This document shows, piece by piece, positions 1-11,747 of a stretch of 64,000 bases of DNA. Source of the DNA: Nansenia antarctica (lineage: Eukaryota; Chordata; Actinopteri; Argentiniformes; Microstomatidae); the NCBI GenBank assembly GCA_963989245.1, contig OZ022339.1, positions 20,973,563-21,037,562 of the forward strand, read 5' to 3'. Each line of letters begins with the position of its first letter. Positions within the stretch are counted from its first letter, which is position 1. The notes under the pieces were generated by a model. It searched no databases and was not told where the DNA came from. It saw nothing but the letters and a program-made list of their open reading frames with translations. A program made the translations under genes and the position numbers.

Positions 1-78
1 ATATATCACGTTTGTCCGGTAAATTGAAATCTTCCCGGACACGATGTCCGGCGGCAATTTTTTCTAACGGAAACCCTG
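1..78 (-). mobile_element. End of a hAT-like element, cut by the window edge
   Basis: The sequence ends at 78 in the reverse complement of CAGGGTTTCCGTTAGAAAAA. It matches, in opposite orientation, the left end of the complete element at 41026-42199, including the GTCCGG-rich subterminal region. Only the terminal 78 bp lie in the window, so its coding content and other end cannot be seen. It lies in the intron following cpeb3 exon 4. Confidence 0.7.
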
Positions 79-712
79 ATACAGGCGTAGGGACACAGTG
101 AAGTCTACAAGTCGCTCTGGTTAGTCATAAGTTTGAAGGGGGGTGAAACATTAGAGCCGTTTCCCCCCCCCGAGGCAGGGCCAGGCAGGAGTGGAAACTT
201 CCTCCTCGATAACCGGCAGCCTGAGGGCTTCTGGGAAGGGCAACGCTCTGGGTGAAAGGCTGGGTACGTAGATCCCAATCTAGGAGAGGAGGCCAAAGGT
301 ACGGCAGACAGAGATAAGCCCAACAACAACGCTCACTCTAATAACTAGAGGCTAGATCGCTGCCCTTTCTCTCAGTACTCATTAGCTGCGCTCCTGGTTT
401 TTCTGAACGAACCTCAGCTTCGTATACATAAGCAAATACCGACCAAAGGCAATGCTATTATTATTATTTGGCCAGCATGTGGGAGTATACTGGTGTGTAC
501 GGTATATTTCCTTAACTTTAAGCCCACCTACACCACACACCTGAATGTTGATCTGGCCGTTATCAAGCCAGACAGGCCTTGTGGAGTCGCAAACAGTTTG
601 ATGCAGACAGATGTTACACGGGGTGGCTGATTAGTTGTTGAATATAAAGCTAGAATATTAAAATGTGTCAATTGCCATGAGCGCACGCTGTCTGGCGTGA
701 CAATGACGGTGG
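79..712. other. Intronic sequence, nothing recognised
   Basis: This is cpeb3 intron downstream of exon 4. I looked for the next cpeb3 coding exons (RNA-recognition motifs) on the minus strand and saw none. The short open frames lack family features. Confidence 0.5.
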
Positions 713-1509
713 GCTAAACAGCCAGTCTGGATGACCAGGCTAAACAGTCTGGATGACCAGGCTAAACAGCCAGTCTGGGATGACCAGGCTAAACAGCCAG
801 TCTGGGATGACCAGGCTAAACAGCCAGTCTGGGATGACCAGGCTAAACAGCCAGTCTGGGATGACCAGGCTAAACAGCCAGTCTGGATGACCAGGCTAAA
901 CAGACAGTCTGGATGACCAGGCTAAACAGACAGCTTGGGATGACCAGGCTAAACAGACAGTCTGGGATGACCAGGCTAAACAGACAGTCTGGATGACCAG
1001 GCTAAACAGACAGTCTGGATGACCAGGCTAAACAGCCAGTCTGGATGACCAGGCTAAACAGCCAGTCTGGGATGACCAGGCTAAACAGCCAGTCTGGGAT
1101 GACCAGGCTAAACAGACAGTCTGGGATGACCAGGCTAAACAGACAGTCTGGGATGACCAGGCTAAACAGTCTGGATGACCAGGCTAAACAGACAGTCTGG
1201 ATGACCATGCTAAACAGACAGTCTGGATGACCATGCTAAACAGACAGTCTGGATGACCAGGCTAAACAGACAGTCTGGGATGACCAGGCTAAACAGACAG
1301 TCTGGATGACCAGGCTAAACAGACAGTCTGGATGACCAGGCTAAACAGACAGTCTGGGATGACCAGGCTAAACAGTCTGGATGACCAGGCTAAACAGTCA
1401 GGATGACCAGGCTAAACAGTCAGGATGACCAGGCTAAACAGTCAGGATGACCAGGCTAAACAGACAGTCTGGATGACCAGGCTAAACAGCCGGTCTGGGA
1501 TGACCAGGC
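713..1509. repeat. Minisatellite, 19-27-bp units
   Basis: About 30 tandem units are built on GGATGACCAGGCTAAACAG, followed by CCAGTCT or ACAGTCT. Units differ by presence of the short CAGTCT segment, one extra G, and a few GACCATGC variants. Open frames on both strands here only reflect the repeat. Confidence 0.95.
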
Positions 1510-1683
1510 ATCGTTCCTTAATGAGCCTCTGGAAATTCTAACAAGACGTAAGAGGCAAAAAGTAACATATGAGGCCACAGAATAACAAGGATTTTATATT
1601 CACCTCAGTAGCCACAATACCAGACAGACACAGAGCAGGCGACCTTCTCCTAAAAGCAATATGGGCCTCATTGTGCCAGAGCC

Positions 1684-1685
<2 letters not shown>

Positions 1686-1740
<55 letters not shown>
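1686..1740. repeat. (GT)n microsatellite
   Basis: About 27 uninterrupted GT dinucleotides in the cpeb3 intron. Confidence 0.98.
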
Positions 1741-1741
<1 letters not shown>

Positions 1742-3502
1742 TCGGTGTCTGTTCTTGAAGGAGATATTATCTCCAGGCCCCTTCTCTCACTGAGTATTCA
1801 TTAAAACGATTAGGCTTCTTAGCACAGACTAGACGACCAGGATTCTCTGCTTTATACTCTTCACTGTCTAGCCCCGCGAGAGACAAAGGCACCTAGCAAC
1901 AAGGGGAGACGAAGGTGAAAGGCTCTGATATAGGAAGTAGTGTTTCAGGTCACCCTGGTGAGGGAGAGGAAAGGGGGGAGATGAGAAGAGGGGAGGGGTG
2001 AGTAGATTCCAAAAGCAGTGGATCCCATGGGCTTGATGAGTGTGTGTCTATGCAGCTTCAAAGCACTGTCGTATAGAGAGGAGCCCCCCTAACACAGCCT
2101 AGAGAACATCATTACCCATAACTCCATGTTGTAGTCCTCTGTTGACTACAGTTCCACCCCCACCCCCCCTATCTGAGCCACAACAAGTGGGTAGACCAAC
2201 AAAAAGAGAGGATGTACTGTATTTCTCACAGATTTCTATACGGCTTCACGCAAGTCGACGGAGAGAGATGAAGTCAACACAGTAGATTAACAGGAGTGTT
2301 AACCACTTCCCTTCCACTCAGAGACTTGCGGTCTAATAACATCGCCAAATGCAGCCAACAGGGACAAACAGAGATCTGCGCTAGAGAGTAACCCTCCGAC
2401 ACAGCTGTTTAACGTCAATCACAAACGTTTTGACATTGACGATGAAGAAAAAGAACAAATTGAAGACAAAAACACTGCAGAGTTGTTAAGCGGTGACAGT
2501 AGTAAAAAGGTGTTGTCAGGAAGCTTTTCTATTGGACCTCTTCTCCCTTTCCCTTTCCCTTTCTCCTCCTCCTCCTCCTCCTCCTCCACCACTTCCCCTG
2601 CTGTAAAATGAAACCAGGTGACTGAGGAGAACCAGAGCTCAACTACAACTCCCAGAGGTCTGCACTCCACCAGACACTTTCACAGATCTTTAGACTGAAA
2701 GGCTGAGGCTACTCTCCAGCCACAGCAACTGAGAGAGAAATACATTGTAGGAAGAGGAAAGTGACACACTTCTGAAATATGAGAGTGCCCTGGGGGGGGG
2801 GGGGGGTACACCTACATGACCAAATGAGAATTGTCATAGGCTGCTTGTCCGGTTTGTTCAGAGATCAAACTGGTGATGGCCCAAAAAGGTGACAACTATT
2901 TTTTTTGCCTGAAAACTAAGCTAGCACTAACAGTGATACATGGATAGCCTAGCACTAGCGGTGGTAGATGGATAGCGCTAGCATTAACCGTGGTCTAACA
3001 TTGAAGCGCGTGTGAGTAGCAACGGCCCTGACCTTAACATGCGACTTGGATGAGATTTTCGGCAAATTTCACCGAAAGGTGACAGGTTTGCACCCCTGAA
3101 AGATATCCCTAACTTTAACCCTATCCTAACCTATCCTCACCCCTAAACCTAACCAAGAGTGGGGAATAATAAATGTGTCAAAAGATTTCAGGGTAGTATT
3201 CAATCCGACACTGAACTGCTGTACTTAAGGGCATGTCACTTCACTGGAGGTCACTCCAATCTCTCCACTGGTTGGTTGGTAATGAACCAATTAGTGGGTA
3301 ATGAATGTAACTAGAACAACAAAGTATCACCATAGTAACTACTGGAAGTACACTACCGTAGGTTGTAGCTGCTGTGTTTGTTGTCCCCCATGATGAACAT
3401 GGGGAGGGGACTATGGATTGATTGGTCGCTGGATGCACAGTGTACAGGTTTACAGTGTACAGGTTTACAGGTTTTTTGCCTTTGCCTGCTTGCGGCTCTG
3501 TC
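1741..3502. other. cpeb3 intron, simple repeats only
   Basis: No exon is recognised. There is a (TCC)n tract near 2564-2588, which explains the poly-Glu open frame on the minus strand, and a G homopolymer near 2790-2806. A C-rich stretch near 3108-3155 contains loose CCTAACC motifs but no regular telomere repeat. Confidence 0.5.
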
Positions 3503-3575
3503 ATCATGTGAAGCGCATTGAGTCACATTTTGTGAGAAATGCGGCGCTATACAAATAAAACTTGATTTGATTTGA
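3503..3575 (+). repeat. LINE/SINE 3' tail fragment
   Basis: The segment reads GTGAAGCGCATTGAGTC, then GCGGCGCTATACAAATAAA, and ends in short GATTT repeats. This tail type (a 'gcgctatacaaataaa' end plus a short tandem tail) is typical of 3' ends of fish L2/CR1-like LINEs and SINEs that borrow them. Only the tail is present. Confidence 0.55.
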
Positions 3576-4321
3576 TCTTGTAACTGTTTGGCTGAAGTAA
3601 TAGGTTGTTATTATTTTTAAATAATGTTAAAAACATCATAATACATAGGGGAGCAAAGAGGAGAGTACAAACCTTTTGGCCAACTGACTTTTCAAAATAC
3701 TGTCAATAATACTGTCACAATCCTTCCGATCAAATAAAGCACTACAAGTTTCCGGTAACTTTTCAGTCATATGTGAATAATTCGCCACAACACTAGGAGG
3801 GGCAGTAGTATAGGTCGTTCATGGGACAACACGTTTACCATACACTTGTTTGTTTATTGAAACGGCCCTCAGCCTGGAGCCTACACTGGAACTGAACCAT
3901 GTGACCTGAACCATGTGACCTGGGCAGTGCATGTCATCTCTGGGCCTGTCTCCTATGGCTGTCTACCATCTGCTCGCTAGCTAGCTAGGGGGAACAGTGG
4001 GGGAAGCTAGTCTTACAGGTCGGCTATTTTTAGAAGCAGTATTCAGAGGTTGACTGTGTCTTTCTGTCTCTCCCCAGAGGTCCATGGTAGGGTAATGGTG
4101 TCGGGGGGGGGGGGTACCACTTGGCAGGGGTTACCGGCTTAGGAACGGTTGGCATTTGTGACCCTGTGTAGTAGTATGGAACCTCATCACGGAGCATACG
4201 TTCATAGGTGGGTTAAAGGTGTCTACTCTTACATTCTGAGGTAACACATACATCGAAAAATGAGCAGTATGACTTAGGCTGTTCATAGAGGGCAATTCAC
4301 ACCACGTGGAATGGTACTCAC
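3576..4321. other. cpeb3 intron just downstream of exon 4
   Basis: Holds the 5' part of the intron after exon 4 (minus strand), including its donor at 4321-4320. No repeat or exon is recognised apart from a G-run near 4105-4114. Confidence 0.5.
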
Positions 4322-4378
4322 TGTTCAACGGCATGATGTGGTCCGCTCCAGGGTGGTGGAAGTTAAGACCCATACGTC
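4322..4378 (-). CDS. cpeb3: cpeb3 coding exon 4 (57-bp microexon)
   Basis: Read on the minus strand, an acceptor TTTTCTCTACAG ends at 4379. A 57-nt exon follows, and then the donor GTGAGT begins at 4321. Joined to the single G left over from exon 3 it encodes GRMGLNFHHPGADHIMPLN, nearly identical to vertebrate CPEB3 as I remember it (RMGINFHHPGTDNIMALN). The exon begins in phase 1 and ends in phase 1, so it can be skipped without a frameshift. It belongs to the disordered region between the N-terminal regulatory segment and the RNA-recognition motifs. The following exons are not within the next 4.3 kb. Confidence 0.92.
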
Positions 4379-5298
4379 CTGTAGAGAAAACAACACACAT
4401 TACAACCGACATGCATTACAAAAAACATTTTAAAAAGACACACGCTTCCAAACACAATGCCATGTGTCAGACCTGGGTCCAAAATATGACTATGATTTCA
4501 AAGACGTAGCCTGTCTGTGCTGGTTGTGTTTGCCTGGACAGAAGAGCTAAACTTGCCCATCTTGGCACTACAAGCAGGATCAAACAAAACGCCCAGGGTT
4601 GAAAATATTTTCATCATTTGACCCAAAGTCTGCGCCTACACAACTCTTTATAGCCCATTGTTGTTCCATACTAGCAACATTGAGACAGGCATCTCTCTCT
4701 CTCTCGCACTCTCTCTCTCTCTCTCTCTCACCCACACACTTTGACAGAGCATGCATTCTTCTGTGGTGAAAATGTGAAAGCATCATCACATCAACGCCCC
4801 GGCAGGGTGCTGGGGACATGCCCTACACTCAAGCAACAGGTCTTTGCTGAAAAAGACCAAAGGTTTCTGTCTTCATCACTGAACGACACCCACAGTGACA
4901 CACCCTTCATGAACAAGCCTAAACTGGCTGGTTATTGAGCACATGGGCAGCAGAAACCAACAAGAAAATGCGAACGGTTCAGCAACCTCGCTTGACAAAG
5001 GCAGACGTCGAAATGACACATCAGTTGCTCAAGAGAAACCCATCGACTAACATGTCAGCCCAACAGACGTAGGTTGCCACACAGTGCAGCTCTCCTTAAC
5101 ACCGCAGAAAGACAAAAGAAGCCATCTTGGTTTGGTGTTTGCATATACGTCGGTTTATGTGTAGCCTCAACTGTGAGAGACAGATCAGTTGTGTTGCAAC
5201 GCATCAAACGTTTCAAAACTCCCTCCAACCGCTCAAGAGATGAGAGCAGATGTGGGTTTCCTCACTCTTCTCAGCCAGTCACTCAGCAGAAAAACAGG

Positions 5299-5347
<49 letters not shown>

Positions 5348-5834
5348 CAGGTATTATTAACAAATGAGTGCATGGTTTAAAGAGACAAGACATTAAGGTG
5401 GCAGAATTGTAACATAACGGTATCTTAGTGGTTTTACACTTGAAAAAACAACAACAGGATGTCAAATGAATACTCAGAACTAATGCAGCCTAACTACCAG
5501 TGGTGTAACTTGCCTAGGGTACGTGGGTTATGAACCCATTCTAGATGAGATTTTAGACTGTAGGGGTTTTAATACCGGTATATGAAAATGTTTTAAAATA
5601 AATAGTCAAATATACATATTACCCCTTTTAAATATGAAACGAGTATTCCAAATGTTAAGGTAGTCTATCACTATCCACATTTTCCATTGACTCGTTATGG
5701 GGCCCCTTCGACACGAAAATAAAAGTGAAATGACGCCCCTGCTAACTACTGTAGGTACTGTAAATTAATCAGTCAGCAGGCCATAGGCCTCTCTCTAAAA
5801 TCATAATCAAGCAATGTCAACAAGGTGATGAGTA
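4379..5834. other. cpeb3 intron 3, microsatellites
   Basis: A (CT)n tract lies near 4690-4729 and a (CA)n tract at about 5299-5343. No exon or transposon is recognised. Confidence 0.55.
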
Positions 5835-6088
5835 ATGGTAAATGGACTGCACTTAATATAGCGCCTTTAATCAAAGCGCTTTACAACGGCCTCTCATTCA
5901 CCCATTCACACACACATTCACACACCAATGGCGGCAAGCTACCATGCAAGGCACCGGCCCGCTTACTGGGAGCAATTTGGGGTTCAGTGTCTTGCCCAAG
6001 GACACTGACATGTGGTCAGCCGGGCCTCGAACCGCCGATCTGCCAATCTTGCGATCATTAGACGGCAGCTCTACCTCCTGCGCCACAG
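5835..6088 (-). mobile_element. tRNA-derived SINE, copy 1
   Basis: This is one of five substantial copies of the same repeat (others at 11932, 13189, 28830 and 40566). On the minus strand it begins with a tRNA-like head: GGAGGTAGAGC as the box A region and a GTTCGAG-type box B. The body contains CTTGGGCAAGAC and a GTGTGTGAATGGGTGAATG block. It ends in a tail reading AGCGC...ATTAAGTGCAGTCCATT. The pol III boxes support a tRNA-derived SINE; the family name is not known to me. Confidence 0.8.
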
Positions 6089-8085
6089 TTGATCAAATCC
6101 ACTCACTCTCATAATGTGTGCTTTTCAGGCAAGTAATAGACGCACTCAAAAGGAAGCGAACACAGCGTGCTGTGTCCTCATGCACCCGCCGACAGTCGAT
6201 CTGGCAACCGGTTTCTCCAAAGTTTTCAAATCAACCACAGATCAATTGTTCCAACACGTTGCCAGCAGTATCTGAGCGTTAGCTTACAGACAAACACAAC
6301 ATTCAGGCTTCAGACTATACGGTTACCCTGGGGGGGAGAGGTGCCTCCCAGATAGTGATCGGGTCAGTTCTATTCTCTCCCTAAAATAGGCGTTCTGGTG
6401 ACCCAGGGGACAAGTTGCCCCACACTCATCCTTGAAATAGCCCTGGGCGTGTGCCATCTGTTTCCCCAGTTCACAGACAGGGCTACGGGGTAGCTGCTCT
6501 GGTGACATTTCCTCATCGAGGGCTGTGGCTATTCTCAGACTGCTGCGTGTGATCAGTGGGCCTGGGCTCTGGAAATACATGTTATCCGTTTCCTTCGGAA
6601 CAAAGCCAACAAGTCCCCTAGACTGAACAAATGACCTCAGAGCACCCTCCTAGATGGGGGATGAGGTGAGGAGGAGTAGGGGTTAAGACAACTGGACAGG
6701 ATGGATATAGGACTTAAATACAGGTCTGGTGCAAGCCAACTACAAACCTGGGAAGAGAGGGACAGGACAGGGACAGAGTAAGGCCTCGTGTCACCACTGA
6801 CGATGTCAGTCCCAGAGTCTAGCCCCGTTGAGAGTTGGCTAACCAGGGGGATTACATGGACTGCTTTTTCAGTGGTTGGCGCTCATCTCGAGAAGCGTAT
6901 TTACAAAAAACAGAGTATGATGGTAAAGGGTTAAACTTCTTCTAGATTCCATGTGGTGATCATCACGCCATGATTCACACCAGGACCTCTCCCTTACGCT
7001 ACCTCAGCCACATTCTGGCCCTCTGTTCCACATTAAAGAGGGTATTAAAACCCCCAATAACCTGCCTCTGGAAAAGCCAGAGCAGCAGTGGCGGGGAGGC
7101 AGATGCACGGCAGAGGAGAGAGGTGTGGAAATGTTCAACCCTCCTGACGAAAACACTTCTAGGAGGGAAGGGCTCTGAATTCAAACTCAGGCTTTAGCCT
7201 ACCGTTAAAGAGCCCCTCAGTCATGCTCTCTCCCGTAAAACAATTAGGCAAGATGCTAAAGATGACAAGATGCTAATAGAGCAGGCCTACATGTCACCCA
7301 GTCGAGGGGGGGGGGGGGGGGGGGGGTGTCTGCAGTTCTCAGGGTCAAGTCCAGCTCATCAGCCAGCTTGGTCCAGACTGGCTAAAGGTCTGGAGTATGA
7401 CCTTTCACCTTAGGGTCCGGCTGCCATGACCTCTCTCTGACCCCAGAGGAAAAGTTGACATTGCCCCTCCCTCCCTCCAGACTCTCCTGCAGAGGGGATC
7501 TTCTGTCTCTAAGGGACTGAGACAGTAACCTAAACATCGGGGCTAGGCCTATATCTTATCCTTCCAAGTCTACTAAATCCTCATTCTTCACTAACCTAGC
7601 TTATGTTTAAGGTTTGACTAGGCCTAATATGACTAACTATTTTGATCTTGGGTTATGCTTGTTTCCTGTTTCCCTCCTGATAAAAGCTGACTTGTCTTTA
7701 CCTCATCTATTGACCGATGATCTGGTCAATAAACTAACTAAGACAAACAAACCTTTTCTGGGCTTAACAATGTTTCTGCATGTTTTCTTAGAAAGGAAGC
7801 CTAGTTCTGTGCAGAGTTTGTTCTGGTAATACACAAGACAAGGGCACATGGAATTTAAAATCGTGTGCTGTACCCTGATTTTTAATTTTAATTTATTTTT
7901 TATTAGGAAATTTACAAATAGCATCATTTACACATTATGACACTAAGTAATGTCCAGAGGATGGCACTTGAAAGCATTATTTAAAACACTTATTTCCAAA
8001 GTGGTCCTCGATGGAAACATAAAATGAATAAAACAAAACATCACACAGTGTAATGACCAGCAAGTGCACCAATGCCAACAATATT
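6089..8085. other. cpeb3 intron 3, nothing recognised
   Basis: No exon or element is recognised. A G homopolymer of about 23 lies at 7303-7326. Open frames here are short and lack family features. Confidence 0.5.
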
Positions 8086-8360
8086 CAGGGTTCCCACACC
8101 TTCTGAAACATCAAATTCAAGCCCCTTTCAAGACACAATTCCCTCAAATTCAAGGACCCAACACGGTATAGTTTGAGACAGAACTAGTTGATGAGTTGAA
8201 GTAAAACATTTTTGAATATATTTTTTTTTTGAGAGAGAGAGAGGGGGGAATTCAAGCACTTTCAATGACCCATGTCTATTTTCCAAAACTTTTAAGACCT
8301 TGACTTCTTTTTCTCAAATTCACAAACTTTCAAGGATTTCAAGGACCCGTGGGAGCCCTG
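8086..8360. mobile_element. hAT-like MITE
   Basis: It starts with CAGGGTTCCCACACC and ends with GTGGGAGCCCTG, giving terminal inverted repeats of the CAGGGYTCCCAC type. It is flanked by AATATT on both sides (8080-8085 and 8361-8366). The inside is A/T-rich with repeated TTCAAGGA-like words and has no transposase. The 6-bp flank match is shorter than the 8 bp normal for hAT, so the family call is an inference. Confidence 0.7.
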
Positions 8361-8934
8361 AATATTACACCTTGAGATGTAAAAGCAACCAATCAATCTG
8401 AAGTGGCAAGAAGCATAACCAGGGTAAACACTATAACCTTGGAGATGAGACAGTGTTAAACATCTAAAGGACTCAATCATCTTTTATTATTATGTGTATG
8501 TATTTTTTAACACACTTCTCTGCACATTTCTCATGGCAATTTCAACGGCCACACATGAATATCCCTTTTTGTTTTTTTACGTTGAGAAAAAGGCAAACAG
8601 AGAGACTATGATCTACTTGTAAATGAGCCACATACAGTGGCATTTCATGTGAGGGAGAACCAGCTGAGAAAAAGATATGTTGCTGCGTGTGTGTCCGCTT
8701 GTTCATGAATGTCCACGAAAGGAAGTCAGTTCAACTGTGAGGGACGTGGTAGGCTGGCGATAGTGTAAAGTGTTCAAGTGCAGTGTGAGCCACAGAGACA
8801 GCATTCTTTCTGTTGTGTGTCGATGAGCAAAACATTGGAGGGGGAATATGTTATGAATATGTTTATGTGTTAATGAGTCACCGTCTGTGAGAAAGAGTGT
8901 TTATGTGGAAGTGTTTGGCACGGAATGCAGGCTG
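8361..8934. other. cpeb3 intron 3, nothing recognised
   Basis: No exon, inverted repeat or tandem repeat stands out. Confidence 0.45.
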
Positions 8935-9290
8935 TTTGCATGTGTGGGTATATGGGTACAGTAGGTGTGTGTAAAGGGGTACAGTAGGTGTGTGTATGTG
9001 TGGGTATAGGGGGTACAGTAGGTGTGTATGTGTGGGTATAGGGGGTACAGTAGGTGTGTATGTGTGGGTATAGGGGGTACAGTAGGTGTGTATGTGTGGG
9101 TATAGAGGTACAGTAGGTGTGTGTATGTGTGGGTATAGGGGTACAGTAGGTGTGTATGTGTGTGGGTATAGGGGTACAGTAGGTGTGTGTGTGTGGGTAT
9201 AGGGGGTACAGTAGGTGTGTGTATGTGTGTGGGTATAGGGGTACAGTAGGTGTGTGTATGTGTGGGTATAGGGGCTACAGTGTGTGATAT
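8935..9290. repeat. Minisatellite, about 30-bp units
   Basis: About eleven units of the type GGGTATAGGGGTACAGTAGG followed by a variable TGTGTATGTG segment. Length variation comes from the embedded TG run. Confidence 0.95.
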
Positions 9291-10240
9291 GTGTAACAGG
9301 TTGTAGTTAGTCAGTGTGTGTGTGTGTGTGTGTGTGGAGGGGTGTGTTCATGCTGTGGCCACAGCTTGGCCTTGTGAGGCTGCTGTGGTGGAGGCTGTTG
9401 TCAGACTGCTGCTGGTGTTTTTCCAGGCTGAGGGGAGGACTAGTGGTGTGTGTGTGTGGGGGGGGGAGGCTAACTCTCCACATGTGAGCTCAGCTGACCC
9501 AAATTGGGACCATGCACTCCAATATGTGGCACTTAGAAAGGCCTGTTTGTTAAGGACATCCCAGCCAGTCCCCCCCTCCCCTTCAAAACAATTCCCCACG
9601 CATGCCACATGCCATTCCCGTCGGATTAATAAGCATTCAGGAGTTTTGAGAGGATCACAAGAATTAAGTGCCACCCCCCCACCTACCCCCCTGAGACCAA
9701 CTCCTCTTCAAACGAGTGCTCGGATCGAAAAGTGAACTCAAAAAAGAGCCTGGTCCCATCTCAGTGGTCTCAGGGCCAGATAGAGCAGGGGTCTCTCGTG
9801 TCATCCCCATTCTCAACACACCTAAGGTGATCCCCCCCTCTCATTATCCCCCCCCCCCCCCCCCACCGCCCCCGACACAATCAGAAAAACACAGAAAAAG
9901 GACAACAAGTCGTTTGGCCACAATGATAACTAGATAGCCTTCTAGTACGCCGTGTCTCCCTGACCGCTGTGGAGTTAGAGGGTAGTCCCCGCGGGGCGTG
10001 TGCATATTTGCGTGACACTATATTCAGGAACGCTTTGGGTTCAGTCTCACTTAACAAAAAAGAACACAGGAAGAGATTTGGTGAGATGTGTGTGGGTGTC
10101 TCTGTCCTGGTCACTAGGGGCCTGGGGAGGAGAACAGGGAAGACTGATATCTGACAGGCTGCACGCCTCTCTGAAGCCTCAAGCTGTGGACATGGGGATG
10201 GGAGGTAAACATGCAGGGCAGGAATGTGGAACCATCTGGA
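9291..10240. other. cpeb3 intron 3, low-complexity islands
   Basis: A (GT)n tract near 9313-9336 and a C homopolymer near 9849-9864 are present. The two open frames of more than 100 codons at 9316-9735 and 9348-9674 overlap on opposite strands, begin in or cross the simple repeats, and resemble nothing known. Confidence 0.5.
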
Positions 10241-10388
10241 TAGGGGGGGGGGGGGGGGTTCTCTCTCTGTCTCTGTCTCTCTCTGTCTCTCTCTCTCTCT
10301 CTGTGTGTCTCTCTCTCTGTCTCTGTCTCTCTCTCTGTGTGTCTCTCTCTCTCTCTCTCTCTCTCTACCCCCCCCCCCCCCCCCCCCT
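10241..10388. repeat. G-run, CT microsatellite, C-run
   Basis: About 17-18 G residues are followed by about 108 bp of CT/TGTCTCTC repeats and then about 21 C residues. The G and C runs are complementary and could pair across the CT loop. Long poly-Leu/Ser and Arg/Glu open frames across it on both strands are artefacts. Confidence 0.95.
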
Positions 10389-10899
10389 AGCGAAGTTAGG
10401 CCCAGCTGGGACGAACTTTCGGCGAAACAATGCTCTCTCAACACAAGATTGGAAAAACAGAATCTTAGCATGAGAAAGCAACAGGCTACTATTCATAATA
10501 TCCCCCTGCCTCCCCAACAGTTCCATTGTCTGGCAGGCGAAAGAACAACATGGACCCTGACAAAGGCCACCGGGCCAACCCAAGACTTTTTTTTTTTTTT
10601 AAAGGGCACGTGACCTACTCTGACAAAATATTATCTTACGGAATTTGGTGACACACATTTGATGGCCTCGAAATAAGTTTCCATTCCAAAACAACAACAA
10701 TGTGGCTCTTAACGACCTCTCTATCCTGCAAGGACGCAAGCTTGGCAACGGGCTACTTTTGTATTAGTCTCCATTAAACAGGCTTATCAGTGCTGTGATG
10801 TGGCGTTTCTTGGTGACAGATTCAGCGAGCACAGTCAAGGTCTAACTGAGCTGAATGGTTTTCTCATTTGCCCAGCGATGGCACAAAAACACATCTATC
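10389..10899. other. cpeb3 intron 3, nothing recognised
   Basis: No exon or element is recognised; a poly-T of about 14 lies near 10587. Confidence 0.45.
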
Positions 10900-11088
10900 T
10901 GAGCCTTGTGTCTCCTCTGCGTCTGCTCTGTGTCTGCTCTGCGTCTGCTCTGCGTCTGCGTCTGCTCTGCGTCTGCTCTGCGTCTGCTCTGCGTCTGCTC
11001 TGTCTCTGCTCTGCGTCTGCTCTGCGTCTGCTCTGCGTCTGCTCTGCGTCTGCTCTGCGTCTGCTCTGCGTCTGCTCTGGCCTGTCTG
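10900..11088. repeat. 11-bp minisatellite
   Basis: About 16 units of TCTGCTCTGCG with occasional TGTGTC or TGTCTC variants. The unit is not a multiple of three, so every frame is open and cysteine/serine-rich open frames appear in all frames; none is a gene. Confidence 0.95.
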
Positions 11089-11581
11089 AGGCGTCCTAAC
11101 AGTGTCACTCTCTCCCTAGTGTTCTCCCTCATCTAGGCTGCTAGAACACACAAACACACCAGACATCGAAGCTTGCCATCACAGTACCAAAAGAAAAGCC
11201 TGCGATGGGTTAATGCTAAAATAAGTACACACACGCGTTTATTGTCAATATTCATATTTACAACGTGACAATGTATTCCCTCTCAGTGAAACAAAAGCAG
11301 AAATCTCATCATGAAAACGTCATTAAAGTTCAGCAGAAATGCAGAGAAGCAGAGGTAAGGAAGGAACATAAAAAAAAAAAGAGCGCTCACACACACACGC
11401 ACGATTTTGCAGCTAATAAGGCCGGTTCTAATCTATCATGATTTTGCGATTGCAAAAAAAAAGACTAACCATACTGTATGGTAGAAAAGGCAAAATAAAG
11501 CAAAAATAAAATATCAAAGATGATTCCAATGAAGCCAAAAACAACCAAATAAGCGAGGATGTATGAATAGGTATTCCTAAC
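11089..11581. other. cpeb3 intron 3, 5' part
   Basis: A/T-rich sequence next to the exon 3 donor (GT at 11581-11580 on the minus strand). Nothing else is recognised. Confidence 0.5.
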
Positions 11582-11735
11582 CTGCCAAATGATTCCTCCA
11601 TATAATATCAGCGATAGTCATTGGTGGGCCACCAGCTGGGTGTGGTTTACCTTTGTCATGGTCTGTCCTTATCATATCCATTAAGGAATTCTCCAAAGAG
11701 TGCAAGCTAAACGCATCAAAGGGCCGATTCCGGTC
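11582..11735 (-). CDS. cpeb3: cpeb3 coding exon 3 (154 bp)
   Basis: On the minus strand the acceptor TTCTCTTCTCTTGCAG ends at 11736. The exon encodes 51 codons plus one base, starting DRNRPFDAFSLHSLENSLMD and ending with IIWRNHLA. It stops at a GTTAGG donor. This follows vertebrate CPEB3 closely (DRSRPYDTFNLHSLENSLMD in mammals, from memory). Exon 2 joins in phase 0 and exon 4 in phase 1, both in frame. A (CT)n microsatellite supplies the polypyrimidine tract. A second donor-like site, CAAAG|GTAAAC, sits inside the exon (exon would end at 11651). Its use would remove exactly 69 nt and keep the frame, matching the 69-nt alternative segment I recall for mammalian CPEB3. Confidence 0.95.
11650..11655 (-). 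promoter_or_regulatory. cpeb3: Internal alternative 5' splice site in cpeb3 exon 3
   Basis: The minus-strand sequence CAAAG|GTAAACC fits the donor consensus. Splicing from here to exon 4 joins ...TDHDK directly to GRMGLN in frame and omits 23 residues. Whether it is used cannot be seen from sequence. Confidence 0.55.
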
Positions 11736-11744
11736 CTGCAAGAG

Positions 11745-11747
<3 letters not shown>

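Noticed and set aside
713..1509. CRISPR-like repeat array
   Set aside because: Units are directly adjacent with no unique spacers, and this is vertebrate DNA. It is a minisatellite; the same holds for the arrays at 33943, 35146, 39258 and 57485.
9316..9735. 139-codon open frame
   Set aside because: It begins in a GT repeat, overlaps a 108-codon frame on the other strand, and shows no domain.
9881..10471. 196-codon arginine/glutamate-rich open frame on the minus strand
   Set aside because: Most of it is the translated CT/GA repeat between the G and C runs.
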